The position numbers were made by a program, and so were the translations under genes. A stretch of 64,000 bases of DNA from JBBQZU01 sp038207425 (lineage in GTDB: Bacteria > Bacteroidota > Bacteroidia > Flavobacteriales_D > Cryomorphaceae): NCBI GenBank assembly GCA_038207425.1, contig JBBQZU010000018.1:1-64000 (forward strand), given 5' to 3'. Numbering within the stretch: the stretch's first letter is position 1; each line of letters opens with the position of its first letter. The notes beneath the pieces were generated by a model. The model was not told the origin of the DNA, did not search any database, and saw nothing but the letters and a program-made list of their open reading frames with translations. Shown here piece by piece: positions 27,444 to 37,441 of this stretch.

Positions 27444-29785
27444 TATTCTACAATTATTTCACTGATAAATATCCAGGATCCGGCACCTGCGGCTTCGTGC
27501 CATTCAGGGATATTGCCCGGATTGGTAGCTACAATCTTCACGTAGCGGGCTTCTTTGCCATCGGTTCGAACGCCCAAACCTTCGGTGTAAGTTCCCTTCG
27601 CTTTCTGCGAAAGAGTAGGATTTATTTTTCCAAAACTATTCCAGGCATTGCCATCAAGAGATGTGAATACTTCCACTGCAGAAGGAAAGAAAATCCATGA
27701 ATTGCTGTATTGAAGAAATTGAAGCACCACTGAGCTTACGGGTTTTAATATTCCCAGGTCAAGAACAGATTCCACATCATGCCCCCAGAAGCCCAGCCAT
27801 TGCCCATCGCGAAAATCATCGCTACCCAATATTCCATTTATTAATATTGCAGCGCCTCCAGTAGCGTAGCTCGGGTTTGGTTCTTTGTTGAGTACAATGC
27901 GTGCATCATGCGCTTTGTGCACTTGCAAACGCAAGGGTATTGGAGTGCCAGGCATATTTCCGTCAAGCTCGGGTTGCACCTTCCATAATCTCGGTGCTCC
28001 TGGTGTTACGTAAATTTCTCGCACTGAACCGTCGCTACTTGCCACTTTCAAGTCATTTGGCGTAAGCTGTGCCGTGCCCGGTCCTTTTACTCCATTTACC
28101 GCAAGGTGCACCCCGGGCTGAGCGTTAGTAAGCCGCAGCAAAAGCGAATCGTTGCGCCATGCAGTTGCTGCCGTGAAGGGCACTGTTTCGGCGCCATAAG
28201 TCACACCCAGGGTTTTGAGCAATGGGTAGTGGCGTGCTACCCGGCTTTTGAATTCTTCAAAGTCGCGCTTCGTGGGGTGTGTCCACAATACCTCACTCAT
28301 TGCGAGCAGCCGCGGAAATGTCTTACCGTCGAGTGCGGCCCTGTCGGGTATGCGCTCACTCCAAAGGTTGCATTCACCACCGAGAATATACTTGCCCAGC
28401 GATGCATTCAGTGCGGGGGGAATAGGACTGAACTGGTACACCTTTTCAAGGTCAATGGAGCGAAGATCGTAATCAAAATAGCAATGGCTTGTAGGCGACA
28501 TGATGGCCTGATGCCCGACGCGAACGGCTTCCAGACCGCCTTCAATGCCTTGCCAGCTTTGTACAATTGCGCCTTTGGGCAGGCCACCTTCAAGTATTTC
28601 ATCCCAGCCTGCCATGGTACGTCCGTGGCGCTCAAGGTATCGGCCTATGCGGTTCAGAAACCAGCTTTGCAGCGCATGTGTATCTGTAAGGCCTTCATCA
28701 GCCATTCGCTTTTGGCATTTGGCGCAATTATCCCAGCGGTATTTCGGTGCTTCGTCGCCGCCAATATGTATGTATGGCGACGGAAAAAGCTCCATTACTT
28801 CATCGAGCACTTTTTCAAGAAAGGTAAAAACAGAGTCATTGCCGGCGCAGTAGATGTCTGTAAATACTCCCCACTCATTGGTAACCGCGTGCGGACCACC
28901 TGTGCAACTAAGTGAGGGGTAAGCCGCCAAGGCAGCGAGCGAATGCCCGGGCATTTCAATCTCGGGCACTATTCGGATATGCCGTTCTGAAGCGTATGCA
29001 ACTACTTCGCGTATTTCGTCTTTGGTATAAAACCCGCCGTATCTGCTGCCGTCTTTCTCTTTGCGCCATGCACCCACTTCGGTTAGCCTCGGATAAGCGT
29101 CAATTGCCAGGCGCCAACCTTGGTCTTCAGTAAGGTGCCAGTGGAGCGTGTTCATTTTGTAAAAAGCAAGTAAGTCAATATACGCTTTCACATCGCTTAC
29201 GCTGAAAAAGTGGCGGCATACATCCATCAGCATACCGCGGTGCACAAATGCGGGACTGTCTCTTATTGTAAGGCACTGTATTGCATATTCACCACCGGCG
29301 GAACTGTCGTGAAAATTCAATGGCATCAATTGCAGCATTGATTGAATACCACGGTACAAGCCGGTACCGTATGAAGCCCTGAGCGCAATTTCTTTTTGGG
29401 TTATGAACAAATCATACGCTTCACCACCATCCATTCCAATGGACTCATTGGGGAGCTTGCAAATGAATGTAATGACTGAGTGATAAATGGAATCAATATT
29501 GTCATCTACAACGGAAACCATAGATAGCTGAAGACCTACAGCAGCGCATTTATCTAAAAAGTGTCGCGCAGCAACCTCGCTGCAATCGTTGTATTTTACC
29601 ACTGTTTTGGCCGTAAGGCTGAAGTTACCTTCCTTGAGCTCAAGCAAGCGGGGCTGAGGTATGATGGCAGGCAAGGTTTGAGCCGAAGCCTTTGAAATGA
29701 ATATACAAAGCAAGAGTGCAAGCCTTCCGGCAAAGAGGGCTACACGGCTGATTTTAAATTGTATGCTGGCATTGTTGTTTATCAT
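27443..29785 (-). CDS. Beta-N-acetylhexosaminidase, GH20
   Basis: A 780-residue exported enzyme. It has a signal peptide ending ASAQ, a GH20b N-terminal domain, a catalytic barrel with the acid pair D344-E345 (HIGGDEAP) and WQGIEGG, and a C-terminal F5/8-type discoidin-like domain (about 640-780) likely to bind carbohydrate. It removes terminal GlcNAc or GalNAc. It is first in a TAATG-coupled row with cutC and beta-mannosidase, which together suit stepwise breakdown of an N-glycan. Start ATG 29785. Confidence 0.93.
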   Translation of the reverse strand: MINNNASIQFKISRVALFAGRLALLLCIFISKASAQTLPAIIPQPRLLELKEGNFSLTAKTVVKYNDCSEVAARHFLDKCAAVGLQLSMVSVVDDNIDSIYHSVITFICKLPNESIGMDGGEAYDLFITQKEIALRASYGTGLYRGIQSMLQLMPLNFHDSSAGGEYAIQCLTIRDSPAFVHRGMLMDVCRHFFSVSDVKAYIDLLAFYKMNTLHWHLTEDQGWRLAIDAYPRLTEVGAWRKEKDGSRYGGFYTKDEIREVVAYASERHIRIVPEIEMPGHSLAALAAYPSLSCTGGPHAVTNEWGVFTDIYCAGNDSVFTFLEKVLDEVMELFPSPYIHIGGDEAPKYRWDNCAKCQKRMADEGLTDTHALQSWFLNRIGRYLERHGRTMAGWDEILEGGLPKGAIVQSWQGIEGGLEAVRVGHQAIMSPTSHCYFDYDLRSIDLEKVYQFSPIPPALNASLGKYILGGECNLWSERIPDRAALDGKTFPRLLAMSEVLWTHPTKRDFEEFKSRVARHYPLLKTLGVTYGAETVPFTAATAWRNDSLLLRLTNAQPGVHLAVNGVKGPGTAQLTPNDLKVASSDGSVREIYVTPGAPRLWKVQPELDGNMPGTPIPLRLQVHKAHDARIVLNKEPNPSYATGGAAILINGILGSDDFRDGQWLGFWGHDVESVLDLGILKPVSSVVLQFLQYSNSWIFFPSAVEVFTSLDGNAWNSFGKINPTLSQKAKGTYTEGLGVRTDGKEARYVKIVATNPGNIPEWHEAAGAGSWIFISEIIVE

Positions 29786-29861
29786 GGATTTACTTCAAGC
29801 GGATTTAAACAGAGTGTGAAATTATTTTTTTTTTGGCAAAAAAATTTCAAAAAACCAAAAA

Positions 29862-31121
29862 CTAAAAACCTACAAGCTTCACTACTTCGCCATTTACAAT
29901 CACTCCATCAATTGCGGGACTGCCAAAGGAGTAGGGCAGGTAGGATAGATGTTGGCAAGGTTCGGTAATTATTACGTTTGCCCGCATACCGGGTGCAATG
30001 CATCCTACCTCATCACTGAGATTCATTGCCGCGGCTCCGTTAATTGTAGCGGCATTGATAGCCTCTGCAGGTGTAAGTCCCATTTTAATGCAGGCCAGCG
30101 AAACAGCCAGGGCCATATTTCCTGAAGGAGCAGAACCTGGATTAAAATCCGTAGCAATTGCAACTATTGCATTACGGTCTATAAGCTCTCGTGCAGGGGT
30201 GTAGGGAATATCCAGAAAAAGACTGCAAAGTGGCAGTGCCGTGGCAATGGTTTCGCTGCCGCTGAGGGCAACAAAATCATTGAGGCTCATCACTTCAAGA
30301 TGGTCCACAGAAACTACTCCTGCCTGCACCAAATCAGGTATAGCGCCGAGTGCGTTAAATTGATTTACGTGCACCTTGGCTTTTAGCCCGTGCATCTTAC
30401 CGGCACTTACTATTTCCAGAGTTTCGTCCGTACTGAAATACCCGCTTTCGCAAAATACATCTATATAATCGGCGAGGCCGTCAGCAGCTATGGCGGGAAG
30501 CATTTCGTGTATTACCAAATCAATATACTTTCGGTGGTCGGTTTTAAATGCCGAAGGAATGGCGTGTGCACCGAGAAATGTGGTACGCACAGGTAAAATA
30601 TTGAGCGCTTTAAGCCGGGCAGCTACCCGAAGTATTTTCAGTTCTCCCTCGGTGCTAAGCCCGTACCCGCTTTTTATTTCTATGGCGCCGGTACCTTGCT
30701 GCATTACTTTGCCAAGCCTGGCGAGTGATACTTCAAAAAGCTCATCTTCACTCATCTCGCGCAAGCGTGACGCTGAGTTAAGTATACCTCCACCGCGGGC
30801 TGCAATTTCTTCATATGTAAGGCCGCTGATGCGGTCTTCAAATTCGTGTTCGCGGGTAGCGGCAAAAATCAGGTGGGTATGTGAGTCAGCCCAGGCAGGC
30901 AGCACATATCTCCCGTCGGCATCAATTACCTGAAGGTTGCGCCAGTCGGTAATTCCTTCCCAGTCAGCCATGCTGCCAAAGTGGGCTATACGCCCTTCAT
31001 CAATGGCAAGGAAGGCGTTTTCCAGCATAGGCAAATGAGCCATAGCTGAGCCGCGCAAATGCAGCGGTGGTTGCTGATAACTGCCGGCCAGTCCACGAAT
31101 ATTCTTGATGAGGATAGGCAT
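29862..31121 (-). CDS. hutI: Imidazolonepropionase
   Basis: A 419-residue amidohydrolase of histidine degradation that opens the imidazolone ring to N-formimino-L-glutamate. Metal-binding HTH in ADSHTHLIFAATREHEFEDR, the IEIKSGYGL block, FLGAHA and ATDFNPGSAPSGNM are all present. Other hut genes are not in this window. It is upstream of GH20 by about 75 nt on the same strand and may share a transcript. Start ATG 31121. Confidence 0.95.
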   Translation of the reverse strand: MPILIKNIRGLAGSYQQPPLHLRGSAMAHLPMLENAFLAIDEGRIAHFGSMADWEGITDWRNLQVIDADGRYVLPAWADSHTHLIFAATREHEFEDRISGLTYEEIAARGGGILNSASRLREMSEDELFEVSLARLGKVMQQGTGAIEIKSGYGLSTEGELKILRVAARLKALNILPVRTTFLGAHAIPSAFKTDHRKYIDLVIHEMLPAIAADGLADYIDVFCESGYFSTDETLEIVSAGKMHGLKAKVHVNQFNALGAIPDLVQAGVVSVDHLEVMSLNDFVALSGSETIATALPLCSLFLDIPYTPARELIDRNAIVAIATDFNPGSAPSGNMALAVSLACIKMGLTPAEAINAATINGAAAMNLSDEVGCIAPGMRANVIITEPCQHLSYLPYSFGSPAIDGVIVNGEVVKLVGF

Positions 31122-31238
31122 ATTTGAATAGTTGAGTACTGTGAGTGCTCAATTTACAATAGTACATATTTTGAAATTTGGCTGAACAGGAACCCAAGTT
31201 AATTTGTGATTTACTTATTATAAAATAGGGTTACATCT

Positions 31239-32138
31239 TTAAATCTTGTTACAACTAATTGATTTATATGTTATTGGTGAATGCTGCATCATTCTGTTCA
31301 ACAGTTTTTCTAGAATCGTGGTTCGAAAATTCATGCGATTGAATCGAAAGAAATACTCCTGAATGTATTGATTTACAAAGCTTTTGTTACAATATCAAGG
31401 CACTCATCTAAGCCAATTTTTGAAGTTTCTGATTTGAATATGATGCATCTTAAAATTCTGCCCATTATTGGACAATTTCTCTTCAAAATGCGGGTATTCC
31501 TTTTTAATGGTTTATAACCCGACCAGCCATCTGTTGTTATTTTTGCTTCCCTATTGATATGAACATCAAATATAGTTATAAGCGATTTCGCACTGTAATC
31601 ATCAATTATTTTTGCGCACCCCCGACCAGGTTTTCCTTCAGGATATTCCAAAGCGATCACGACTCTTATTTTCTTTTCAGATTTACTTCTTCCTTACTCT
31701 CCTTTTTGATGCGTTCCTATTTCAAATTCATCAACTTGAACTTCATCTTCAAGTGGAAATTGTTCACTGCTTTTCATGGCTTCCTGAACTTTCCGGCTAA
31801 ATAGCCAAGCCGTATATTGCTTTACACCAAAGCGTTCCGCTAACCAAATGCTATTTGCGCCCTTCTTGCTTGTTGCAATATCGTAAGCCATTTCAAATCT
31901 ATTTTCGATTCCAAATTTAATTTTGTGAAACAAAGTGTTTGCAGTCGGAGATTCATCATATCCGAATCGGGAACACCGTTTGTTGTATTCCTTTTTCCCC
32001 GTAGTAAATCTGTTGTTTTTACATTTTCGGCAAGAATATCCCTTCCCATTTCAATGCCGACAAGTAGACAAAATATTGATCTTCTGTCCTAAATTTTGTC
32101 CGAAATTCTTTTCTTGATAATTCTTTAAGTATTTTCAT
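31239..32138 (-). mobile_element. IS1595-family (ISXO2-like) transposase remnant
   Basis: Fragments read on the minus strand, in more than one frame, give a whole ISXO2-like transposase. They start at MKILKELSRKEF from 32138, then a zinc-ribbon-like part (SCRKCKNNRF, shifted frame), LFHKIKFGIENRFEMAYDIA, WLAERFGVKQYTAWLF, VQVDEFEIG, GWSGYKPL, and finally YIQEYFFRFNR to the TAA at 31239. At least three frameshifts (near 32060, 31680 and 31375) make it dead. The D of VDEFEIG and of TDGWSGYK are still visible. I could not find terminal inverted repeats or a target-site duplication. Confidence 0.8.
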
Positions 32139-32331
32139 TGGTGCTATTTTTACGCAAATAAACGACCCCAGAACGTAAGCTAATTACCTTCTGCGATGTA
32201 AAAGGGGTAACCCTGTGGTATCATTTCCCAAGTGCAAGATGCTGTTTTTATGAAAATTAGCATTAACTTCGACATTAATTTTCCTTTCTCAGAATAGGTA
32301 CTGAAAAAATCTCCAAAATTAACTTCAGACT

Positions 32332-34020
32332 GTGAAATACTTTATTCTAATTTTATCAATAATTCTATTTGCTTTCGGTACCGCGGTATGTCAGGACTAT
32401 TCCTTTATGGGTTCCGTTGTCAACAAAGTGGATGTGAACACCAATCAAGTGCTCGGATCCGGTAAGTTGTTGAAAGAACTAGTACTCCAAGAATCTGAAG
32501 TAATCAGGGTAGAAATACCTTATGCTTCCAACACGGTGATTTTGAATCAAAACGGGCAACCGGTAACTGTGGAACGTATAATGGACTTATATTATCCAAC
32601 GCCGAATGTCAAGTTTATGATTGGCTCTGAAGAAATTGTGAAACTTCCTGTGGTTGTAGTGCTCCATGCCGGACAGGGTACCCGAATTACCGTAGCACCT
32701 CAAGCCCTTGAATTGGCTCAGCAGGGCTATGTTGTGTTAGTGCCTACGTATCGTTCTGACCGCAGCTTGGTCAGTTACTGCATAGGTTGGGAGAACACCG
32801 TATACGGCATGGTACAAGATCTTCGGGCAGCGCTTAGACATTTCTCAAAAGCTTATGACGAAGCCATGACGCTGCCAATTGGATCTATACAAGCTCTTTA
32901 CGGATTAGCTGCTGCTCAATTTGCCGTCGGACTCAAGGCATCTGGTTGCGACGCCAATGCACTCTTTTTTTCCGGTTTTAGTGGCGGAGGTACTGCCGGC
33001 TTCCATACGTCATTAAGAGTTAACCAAGAATCCTTTCCTGATTATCTTGATGATACTGAACCCTATATTGTAGATGGACTGTTAGGCCCAGTAAACATCA
33101 GTCAGAATGGTGGAATCGATGCGGTTGGTACACCCTATATTGATGGTTACCCTTACCCGGTAGGAATTCTTCGTGGCGTAATATCCAGAACAGTAGGGGT
33201 GGGAAGTTTCGATATTGTAAATTACGAAAATCACCCAAATCCTGTACCCGTTTGTTTTATTCATGGTACTTGTGATAAAGCTCTCCCATATCTATCAGCT
33301 CAACTAATAGGGGCAAATGATCTCTGTGATGCCCAGGTAACCCACCCCGATGGAAGTCAGGATAGTATAGCAACTTTGTTTGGAGCTGACCCTATTTCTA
33401 AGGCTGTTGCTGCAGCAGGGGTATATGCAGAAATGGTAACCTTTTGTGGAGGCGGTCACGTATCCAACCCATGCGTGCCAGAACTTATTTCTGAAAGATC
33501 ATTTGAATTTATTAGAAGAATGCTCAATAACGATTATGAAGATGGATTTCTTAACGAAATCGTTTACCGTTACCATCCTGATAATTATTCAAATCAATGC
33601 TGCGAGATTGATTCCCAATATACTTATATTGAAAAGTGTAGTTGCGATGCATCAAACGAGATTCAAGTGATTGATTTACCATATATTACGTTACAAATAC
33701 AAGCCTGCCAGTTCAATAATTCATGCGGGCTCATTGATTACTGCAATTTGGTAGGCGTTAATGACTACATTCAGGATGCTAAATTCAGCGATCTCAGAAT
33801 GGTAATCGACAACGGTCAGGCGTATTTGGCGTTCCATTGTAAATCTTCGCAATTAGTCCTTATACAGGTTTTTTCTTCAGATGGTATGCGCCGAATGGAG
33901 GTGGAATTGTATGCTACCCACGGAGAGAACCGCCTCGCCCTTCCAGCAACCTTGCCCAAAAGACATTTGCTTGTTGCGAGCCTTGGCGGGATAAAATCCC
34001 TTAAGTTTATTTTGGAGTAG
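32332..34020 (+). CDS. Secreted alpha/beta-hydrolase-like protein
   Basis: A 562-residue exported protein with a signal peptide (to AVCQ). A hydrolase-like core shows VVVLHAGQGT (oxyanion side), FSGFSGGGTAG with a candidate nucleophile serine in GFSGG, CFIHGTCDKALPY with a candidate acid, and FCGGGHV with a candidate histidine. It has 18 or so cysteines, many in the C-terminal third (NQCCEIDS, EKCSCDAS). The end (VQVFSSDGMRRMEVELY to SLKFILE) resembles a short T9SS type A sorting domain. GTG 32332 is the only sensible start. Substrate unknown; AT-richer than its neighbours. Confidence 0.65.
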   Translation: MKYFILILSIILFAFGTAVCQDYSFMGSVVNKVDVNTNQVLGSGKLLKELVLQESEVIRVEIPYASNTVILNQNGQPVTVERIMDLYYPTPNVKFMIGSEEIVKLPVVVVLHAGQGTRITVAPQALELAQQGYVVLVPTYRSDRSLVSYCIGWENTVYGMVQDLRAALRHFSKAYDEAMTLPIGSIQALYGLAAAQFAVGLKASGCDANALFFSGFSGGGTAGFHTSLRVNQESFPDYLDDTEPYIVDGLLGPVNISQNGGIDAVGTPYIDGYPYPVGILRGVISRTVGVGSFDIVNYENHPNPVPVCFIHGTCDKALPYLSAQLIGANDLCDAQVTHPDGSQDSIATLFGADPISKAVAAAGVYAEMVTFCGGGHVSNPCVPELISERSFEFIRRMLNNDYEDGFLNEIVYRYHPDNYSNQCCEIDSQYTYIEKCSCDASNEIQVIDLPYITLQIQACQFNNSCGLIDYCNLVGVNDYIQDAKFSDLRMVIDNGQAYLAFHCKSSQLVLIQVFSSDGMRRMEVELYATHGENRLALPATLPKRHLLVASLGGIKSLKFILE

Positions 34021-34252
34021 GAGAGTGGAATCTGCCTTTGGTCGTAAATCATAGACCGCTTACAGGAATGACGTGATTTGCGATTAGATTCTTGTTTTTA
34101 TTTCACTTTTGAGTTATCAGGCTTTTGCTCTGCCTATGAAATTAATCATAAAGCAAACAATTTCAATCAATAGCTTTCTTGTCGCGCTCACTCCAGATTC
34201 CACAAAATTTAGAACAACAATATCTAAAGTCGTTCCCTAAACCCAAACTCCT

Positions 34253-35314
34253 TTAGGCATCCTTTTCAAAAGGATTGTGCACTGTTTTGTATGCCAGATA
34301 GGGCGACCGGCCTTTCTTAAAGGTTTTATGCCCATCGTGCTTCGCACCTGCACGAAGTTCCTTCTGCACTTCTTCGGGTTGGTGGAGTATCTCCTTACAA
34401 GGCACTGAACAGCACCCTGCATATTCTTCCGCGCATGTACCGCATTGAATAAAGAGCATATGGCAACCGGTATTGGCACAGTTGGTATGGTTGTCGCAAG
34501 GGGCGCCGCACTGATGGCAATGTGCCACCACATCATCGGTAATGCGCTCTCCAAGCCTTTCGTCAAAAACAAAGTTTTTACCAATGAACCTGTTTTCAAG
34601 ATTCTTCTGCTCCACTTGCCGCGCGTATTCTATAATACCTCCGTCAAGTTGATTTACATTCTTAAATCCTTGGTGCCTTAGCCAGGCGCTGGCTTTCTCG
34701 CATCTTATCCCTCCGGTGCAGTACATCACGATGTTTCGATACTCATTTCCGCGCAGGTTCTCGAGTATATAGGGTAAGCTGTCGCGAAATGTATCTACAT
34801 CGGGGGTGATCGCTCCTTTGAAGAAACCCACCTCATGTTCATAGTGGTTTCGCATATCAATGAGTATAGTATCCTTGCGTGAAGTGAGTTCATTAAAAGC
34901 TGCTGCATTCAAATGGGTACCGCGGTCGGTTACATCAAATGAGGCGTCATTCAGCCCATCAGCAAGGATTTTATCACGCACCTTGATGATAAGTTTATAA
35001 AAGCTTTTGCCATCATCGTCAATAGCCATATTGAGTCTTATTCCATCAAGAAAGTTGATGCTGTACAGGTGGTCGCGAAAGGCTTCGTAATTTTCCAGGG
35101 GCACACTTATCTGTGCATTAATGCCCTCATGGGCTACATAGATACGGCCAAAAACACCAAGATCGCTCCAGTGTATAAAAAGGTAATCGCGAAAGAGTTG
35201 AGGATTGCCAAGTTTTGCATATTGGTAGAAAGAAATGGTGAGCCGAGATTCGTTGCTCTCTTCCATTTTTTTCTTCAATACGCGCCAATCCTCTTCGTTG
35301 TGGAGATGCTTCAT
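34253..35314 (-). CDS. trhO: tRNA uridine(34) hydroxylase TrhO (rhodanese family)
   Basis: A 353-residue protein of the YceA/TrhO family, which hydroxylates wobble uridine in some tRNAs independently of SAM-derived prephenate. It has an acylphosphatase-like N-terminal domain (YVAHEGINAQISVP), a rhodanese domain with active cysteine C199 (MYCTGGIRCEKA), and a C-terminal cysteine-rich zinc-binding tail (CHQCGAPCDNH to CSVPCKE). I take ATG 35314 as the start; in-frame codons further upstream lack family similarity. Confidence 0.93.
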   Translation of the reverse strand: MKHLHNEEDWRVLKKKMEESNESRLTISFYQYAKLGNPQLFRDYLFIHWSDLGVFGRIYVAHEGINAQISVPLENYEAFRDHLYSINFLDGIRLNMAIDDDGKSFYKLIIKVRDKILADGLNDASFDVTDRGTHLNAAAFNELTSRKDTILIDMRNHYEHEVGFFKGAITPDVDTFRDSLPYILENLRGNEYRNIVMYCTGGIRCEKASAWLRHQGFKNVNQLDGGIIEYARQVEQKNLENRFIGKNFVFDERLGERITDDVVAHCHQCGAPCDNHTNCANTGCHMLFIQCGTCAEEYAGCCSVPCKEILHQPEEVQKELRAGAKHDGHKTFKKGRSPYLAYKTVHNPFEKDA

Positions 35315-35510
35315 GTTACAATTGCAAGTTATACCGTGAATATTTCTCTGTGAAGAGTAATAAGGTTGCAAAGGTATAGAAAGCTTTTTTGTCGCGTGGG
35401 CCTTTTAGCAAACTTGATTAGTCAGAACCAAAGCGTATACCAACAATATTGTCAAATAGGCAGAAAACGCACTCCAATAAATTAAAGCACCAAAAACTCA
35501 AAACGCATTT

Positions 35511-35885
35511 TTAGCCCATTTCTTTTTTCCTTATCAGGACAATGTTGATCAGGATCGTTGCACTGATAGCCATTAGCGAAATCAGCAGCACTGGATTTGG
35601 CGTAGGCAACAGTGATTCGAAATCAAATTTCAACAAGGAAAAGTAGTTGGCCCATTTACCGGGTTTTAGATTGCTATCGGCAATTGCATAGATGGTGAGC
35701 ATAGCTATTGCTAAAAGCAACCCCCACCATACCCTTGCTGAAATAATAGGTGGTGCAGGTCTATGAATTGCTTCGTGGGCTTTCCATGCTTCAAGTACCC
35801 GCTTACTTATGCCGGCAGGTGCTTTATGAAAAGTACTTTTAGAAAGTATGTTTTTAATACTCTTTTGTGCTTCTTCGTCCTTCAT
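35511..35885 (-). CDS. Small membrane protein, putative anti-sigma partner
   Basis: A 124-residue protein with a charged N-terminal cytosolic part (about 50 residues), then two membrane helices (WWGLLLAIAMLTIYAI and VLLISLMAISATILINIVLI). It overlaps the preceding ECF sigma gene by 32 nt, the usual arrangement for an anti-sigma factor. No zinc-binding anti-sigma motif is visible, so its role is inferred from context. Confidence 0.6.
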   Translation of the reverse strand: MKDEEAQKSIKNILSKSTFHKAPAGISKRVLEAWKAHEAIHRPAPPIISARVWWGLLLAIAMLTIYAIADSNLKPGKWANYFSLLKFDFESLLPTPNPVLLISLMAISATILINIVLIRKKEMG

Positions 35886-36462
35886 TTCTATGCGTTTTTA
35901 TAGTCTCGGCAGGAAGTGATTTTTCAAGCAAAAAAGCAAGTTTCTTGCGGGCTCTCATCATCCTTACCCTGATGGCACCCTCGGTCATTTCCGTAATTTC
36001 AGCAATTTCGCTTATTGCCATTTCTTTGAGATGAAACAATTCTATAAGCAAGGCATCGGTTGCGTCAAGCATGCCAATACATCGGTCTATGATTTCGCGC
36101 TGCTCGGTCATTTCAAGCAGTGCCAAACTACCTTCTATCTCCGACCATTCAGGCACCGAAGTTTGATCAATTTCTTCTTCGCCTGCTGTTTTTTTGCGCA
36201 ATTTAATAACGTCCAGACAGGTAGTGAAGGTAATTTTATAGAGCCATGTTGACAAACTGCACCGGCCTTCAAACTTTTCCATTCTGCCCAGTGATTTCAT
36301 AAATACATCCTGGCATGCTTCTTCCGCATCCTGCGCGCTTCTCAGCATGTGGTGGGCCTGCCAGTATACCTGATCCTGATACGTTTGTACAAAACGCAAT
36401 ATGACCTGATTATCCTTTTTCAGGATTCCATTGATTAAGGCTTTATCGGCACTTCGCTCCAT
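35854..36462 (-). CDS. ECF RNA polymerase sigma factor
   Basis: A 202-residue sigma-70 family protein. Region 2 contains FVQTYQDQVYWQAHHMLRSAQDAEEACQDVFM, and KFEGRCSLSTWLYKIT is typical of region 2.4. Region 4 contains LLIELFHLKEMAISEIAEITEMTEGAIRVRMMRARKKL. I start at ATG 36462, which gives the usual length; an upstream in-frame start would add 32 residues unlike the family. The intergenic region shared with the divergent gene at 36586 should hold its promoter. Confidence 0.88.
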   Translation of the reverse strand: MERSADKALINGILKKDNQVILRFVQTYQDQVYWQAHHMLRSAQDAEEACQDVFMKSLGRMEKFEGRCSLSTWLYKITFTTCLDVIKLRKKTAGEEEIDQTSVPEWSEIEGSLALLEMTEQREIIDRCIGMLDATDALLIELFHLKEMAISEIAEITEMTEGAIRVRMMRARKKLAFLLEKSLPAETIKTHRNEGRRSTKEY

Positions 36463-36585
36463 TTCGGTTATTGACGACCTTAAATTCGCATACGTTACTA
36501 ATTCGCTTAAAAATACTTTTACAAAATTCTGTAACGTGCTTCGTCGACGGCTCGTCAATCAAGTAAATTTTAAACTTAAACAAAC

Positions 36586-36927
36586 ATGAATGCACAAGAA
36601 ATTTTAATACCGCTGATGGTTTTCAGTTGTATTTTCGGAGTGGTGTACCTTTTTGTCACTTCACGCCACAGGGAGCGTATGGCACTTATAGAAAAGGGTG
36701 CTGATGCAAGCATCTTTCATTCAGGTACCGCGCCCGGCAAAACCAGCAGATTTATGGTGCTGAACATCGCCCTTACATGCATGGGGGTTGGCCTTGGTAT
36801 TGTTGCTGCTATTGCCATGTACAACACAACGGGTAACGATGCTGTATATCCGGCTTGTATCTTCTTCATGGCAGGTGCCGGTCTGTTTGCCAGCTATTTA
36901 CTGAATGCCCGAATGGACAAGAAATGA
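36586..36927 (+). CDS. DUF6249-like small membrane protein
   Basis: A 113-residue membrane protein with an N-terminal helix (ILIPLMVFSCIFGVVYLFV), a short basic stretch (TSRHRERMALIEKGAD) and two C-terminal helices. This fits DUF6249-type proteins that commonly lie next to ECF sigma genes in Bacteroidota. It is divergent from the sigma gene, with start codons 124 bp apart, and may be regulated by it. Function unknown. Confidence 0.7.
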   Translation: MNAQEILIPLMVFSCIFGVVYLFVTSRHRERMALIEKGADASIFHSGTAPGKTSRFMVLNIALTCMGVGLGIVAAIAMYNTTGNDAVYPACIFFMAGAGLFASYLLNARMDKK

Positions 36928-36955
36928 GTTGAAGGTGTAAAATCGATATTTGACT

Positions 36956-36963
36956 TACCTTTG
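36956..36963 (+). promoter_or_regulatory. Bacteroidota -7 box before RNase P RNA
   Basis: TACCTTTG matches TAnnTTTG just before the predicted 5' end of the RNase P RNA (about 36966), the correct distance for a transcription start. Confidence 0.55.
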
Positions 36964-36965
36964 CC

Positions 36966-37370
36966 TCGAAACCGTTCCATCGCTGCCCCGTTATGGCCTT
37001 TCTTTACCCGCATAGGTAAGGAATGCTCATCACGGGGGAGAGGAAAGTCCGGACAGTATAGTGCACCGCGCTTCCTAACGGGAAGGACCCCGCACAAACG
37101 GGGTACAGAAAGTGCCACAGAGACGTATACCGCCGCATCATTCGTGATGGGGTAAGGGTGAAAAGAGTGGGGTAAAAGCCCACAGTCTCGACGGGCAACC
37201 GGCGAGAGGGGTAAACCTCGCGGACTGAAAGACCACGTAAACCCGGGCTTGAGGGTAGCGCGCCCGATCCGGGAGGGTAGGTCGATAAAGCCACCGGGCG
37301 ACCGCTGGCGTAGATAAATGATGGAAGTTTGCCGAAGGGCAAAAACAGAATCCGGCTTACAGGTTTCAAT
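36966..37370 (+). ncRNA. rnpB: RNase P RNA, bacterial type A
   Basis: The catalytic RNA of RNase P, which trims the 5' leader of pre-tRNAs. Recognised from the universally conserved blocks GAGGAAAGTCCGGAC near 37038-37055, AGAAAGTGCCACAGA, GTGAAAAGAGTGGGGTAAAAG and ACAGAATCCGGCTTACAG (37344-37363). GAAACC at 36968-36973 pairs with GGTTTC at 37362-37367 as helix P1, which sets the ends. A strong terminator follows. Confidence 0.97.
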
Positions 37371-37377
37371 CTTGCTG

Positions 37378-37408
37378 CCCCGGTACGCTTGCGTACCGGG
37401 GTTTTTTT
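37378..37408 (+). terminator. Strong terminator of RNase P RNA
   Basis: Perfect 11-bp arms CCCCGGTACGC (37378-37388) and GCGTACCGGGG (37391-37401) followed by seven T. Confidence 0.93.
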
Positions 37409-37441
37409 AATTTCGCAGCTCTCACAAATTAACCAACCAAA

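Noticed and set aside
31239..32138. Active insertion sequence
   Set aside because: At least three frameshifts, and no terminal inverted repeats or target duplication could be found.
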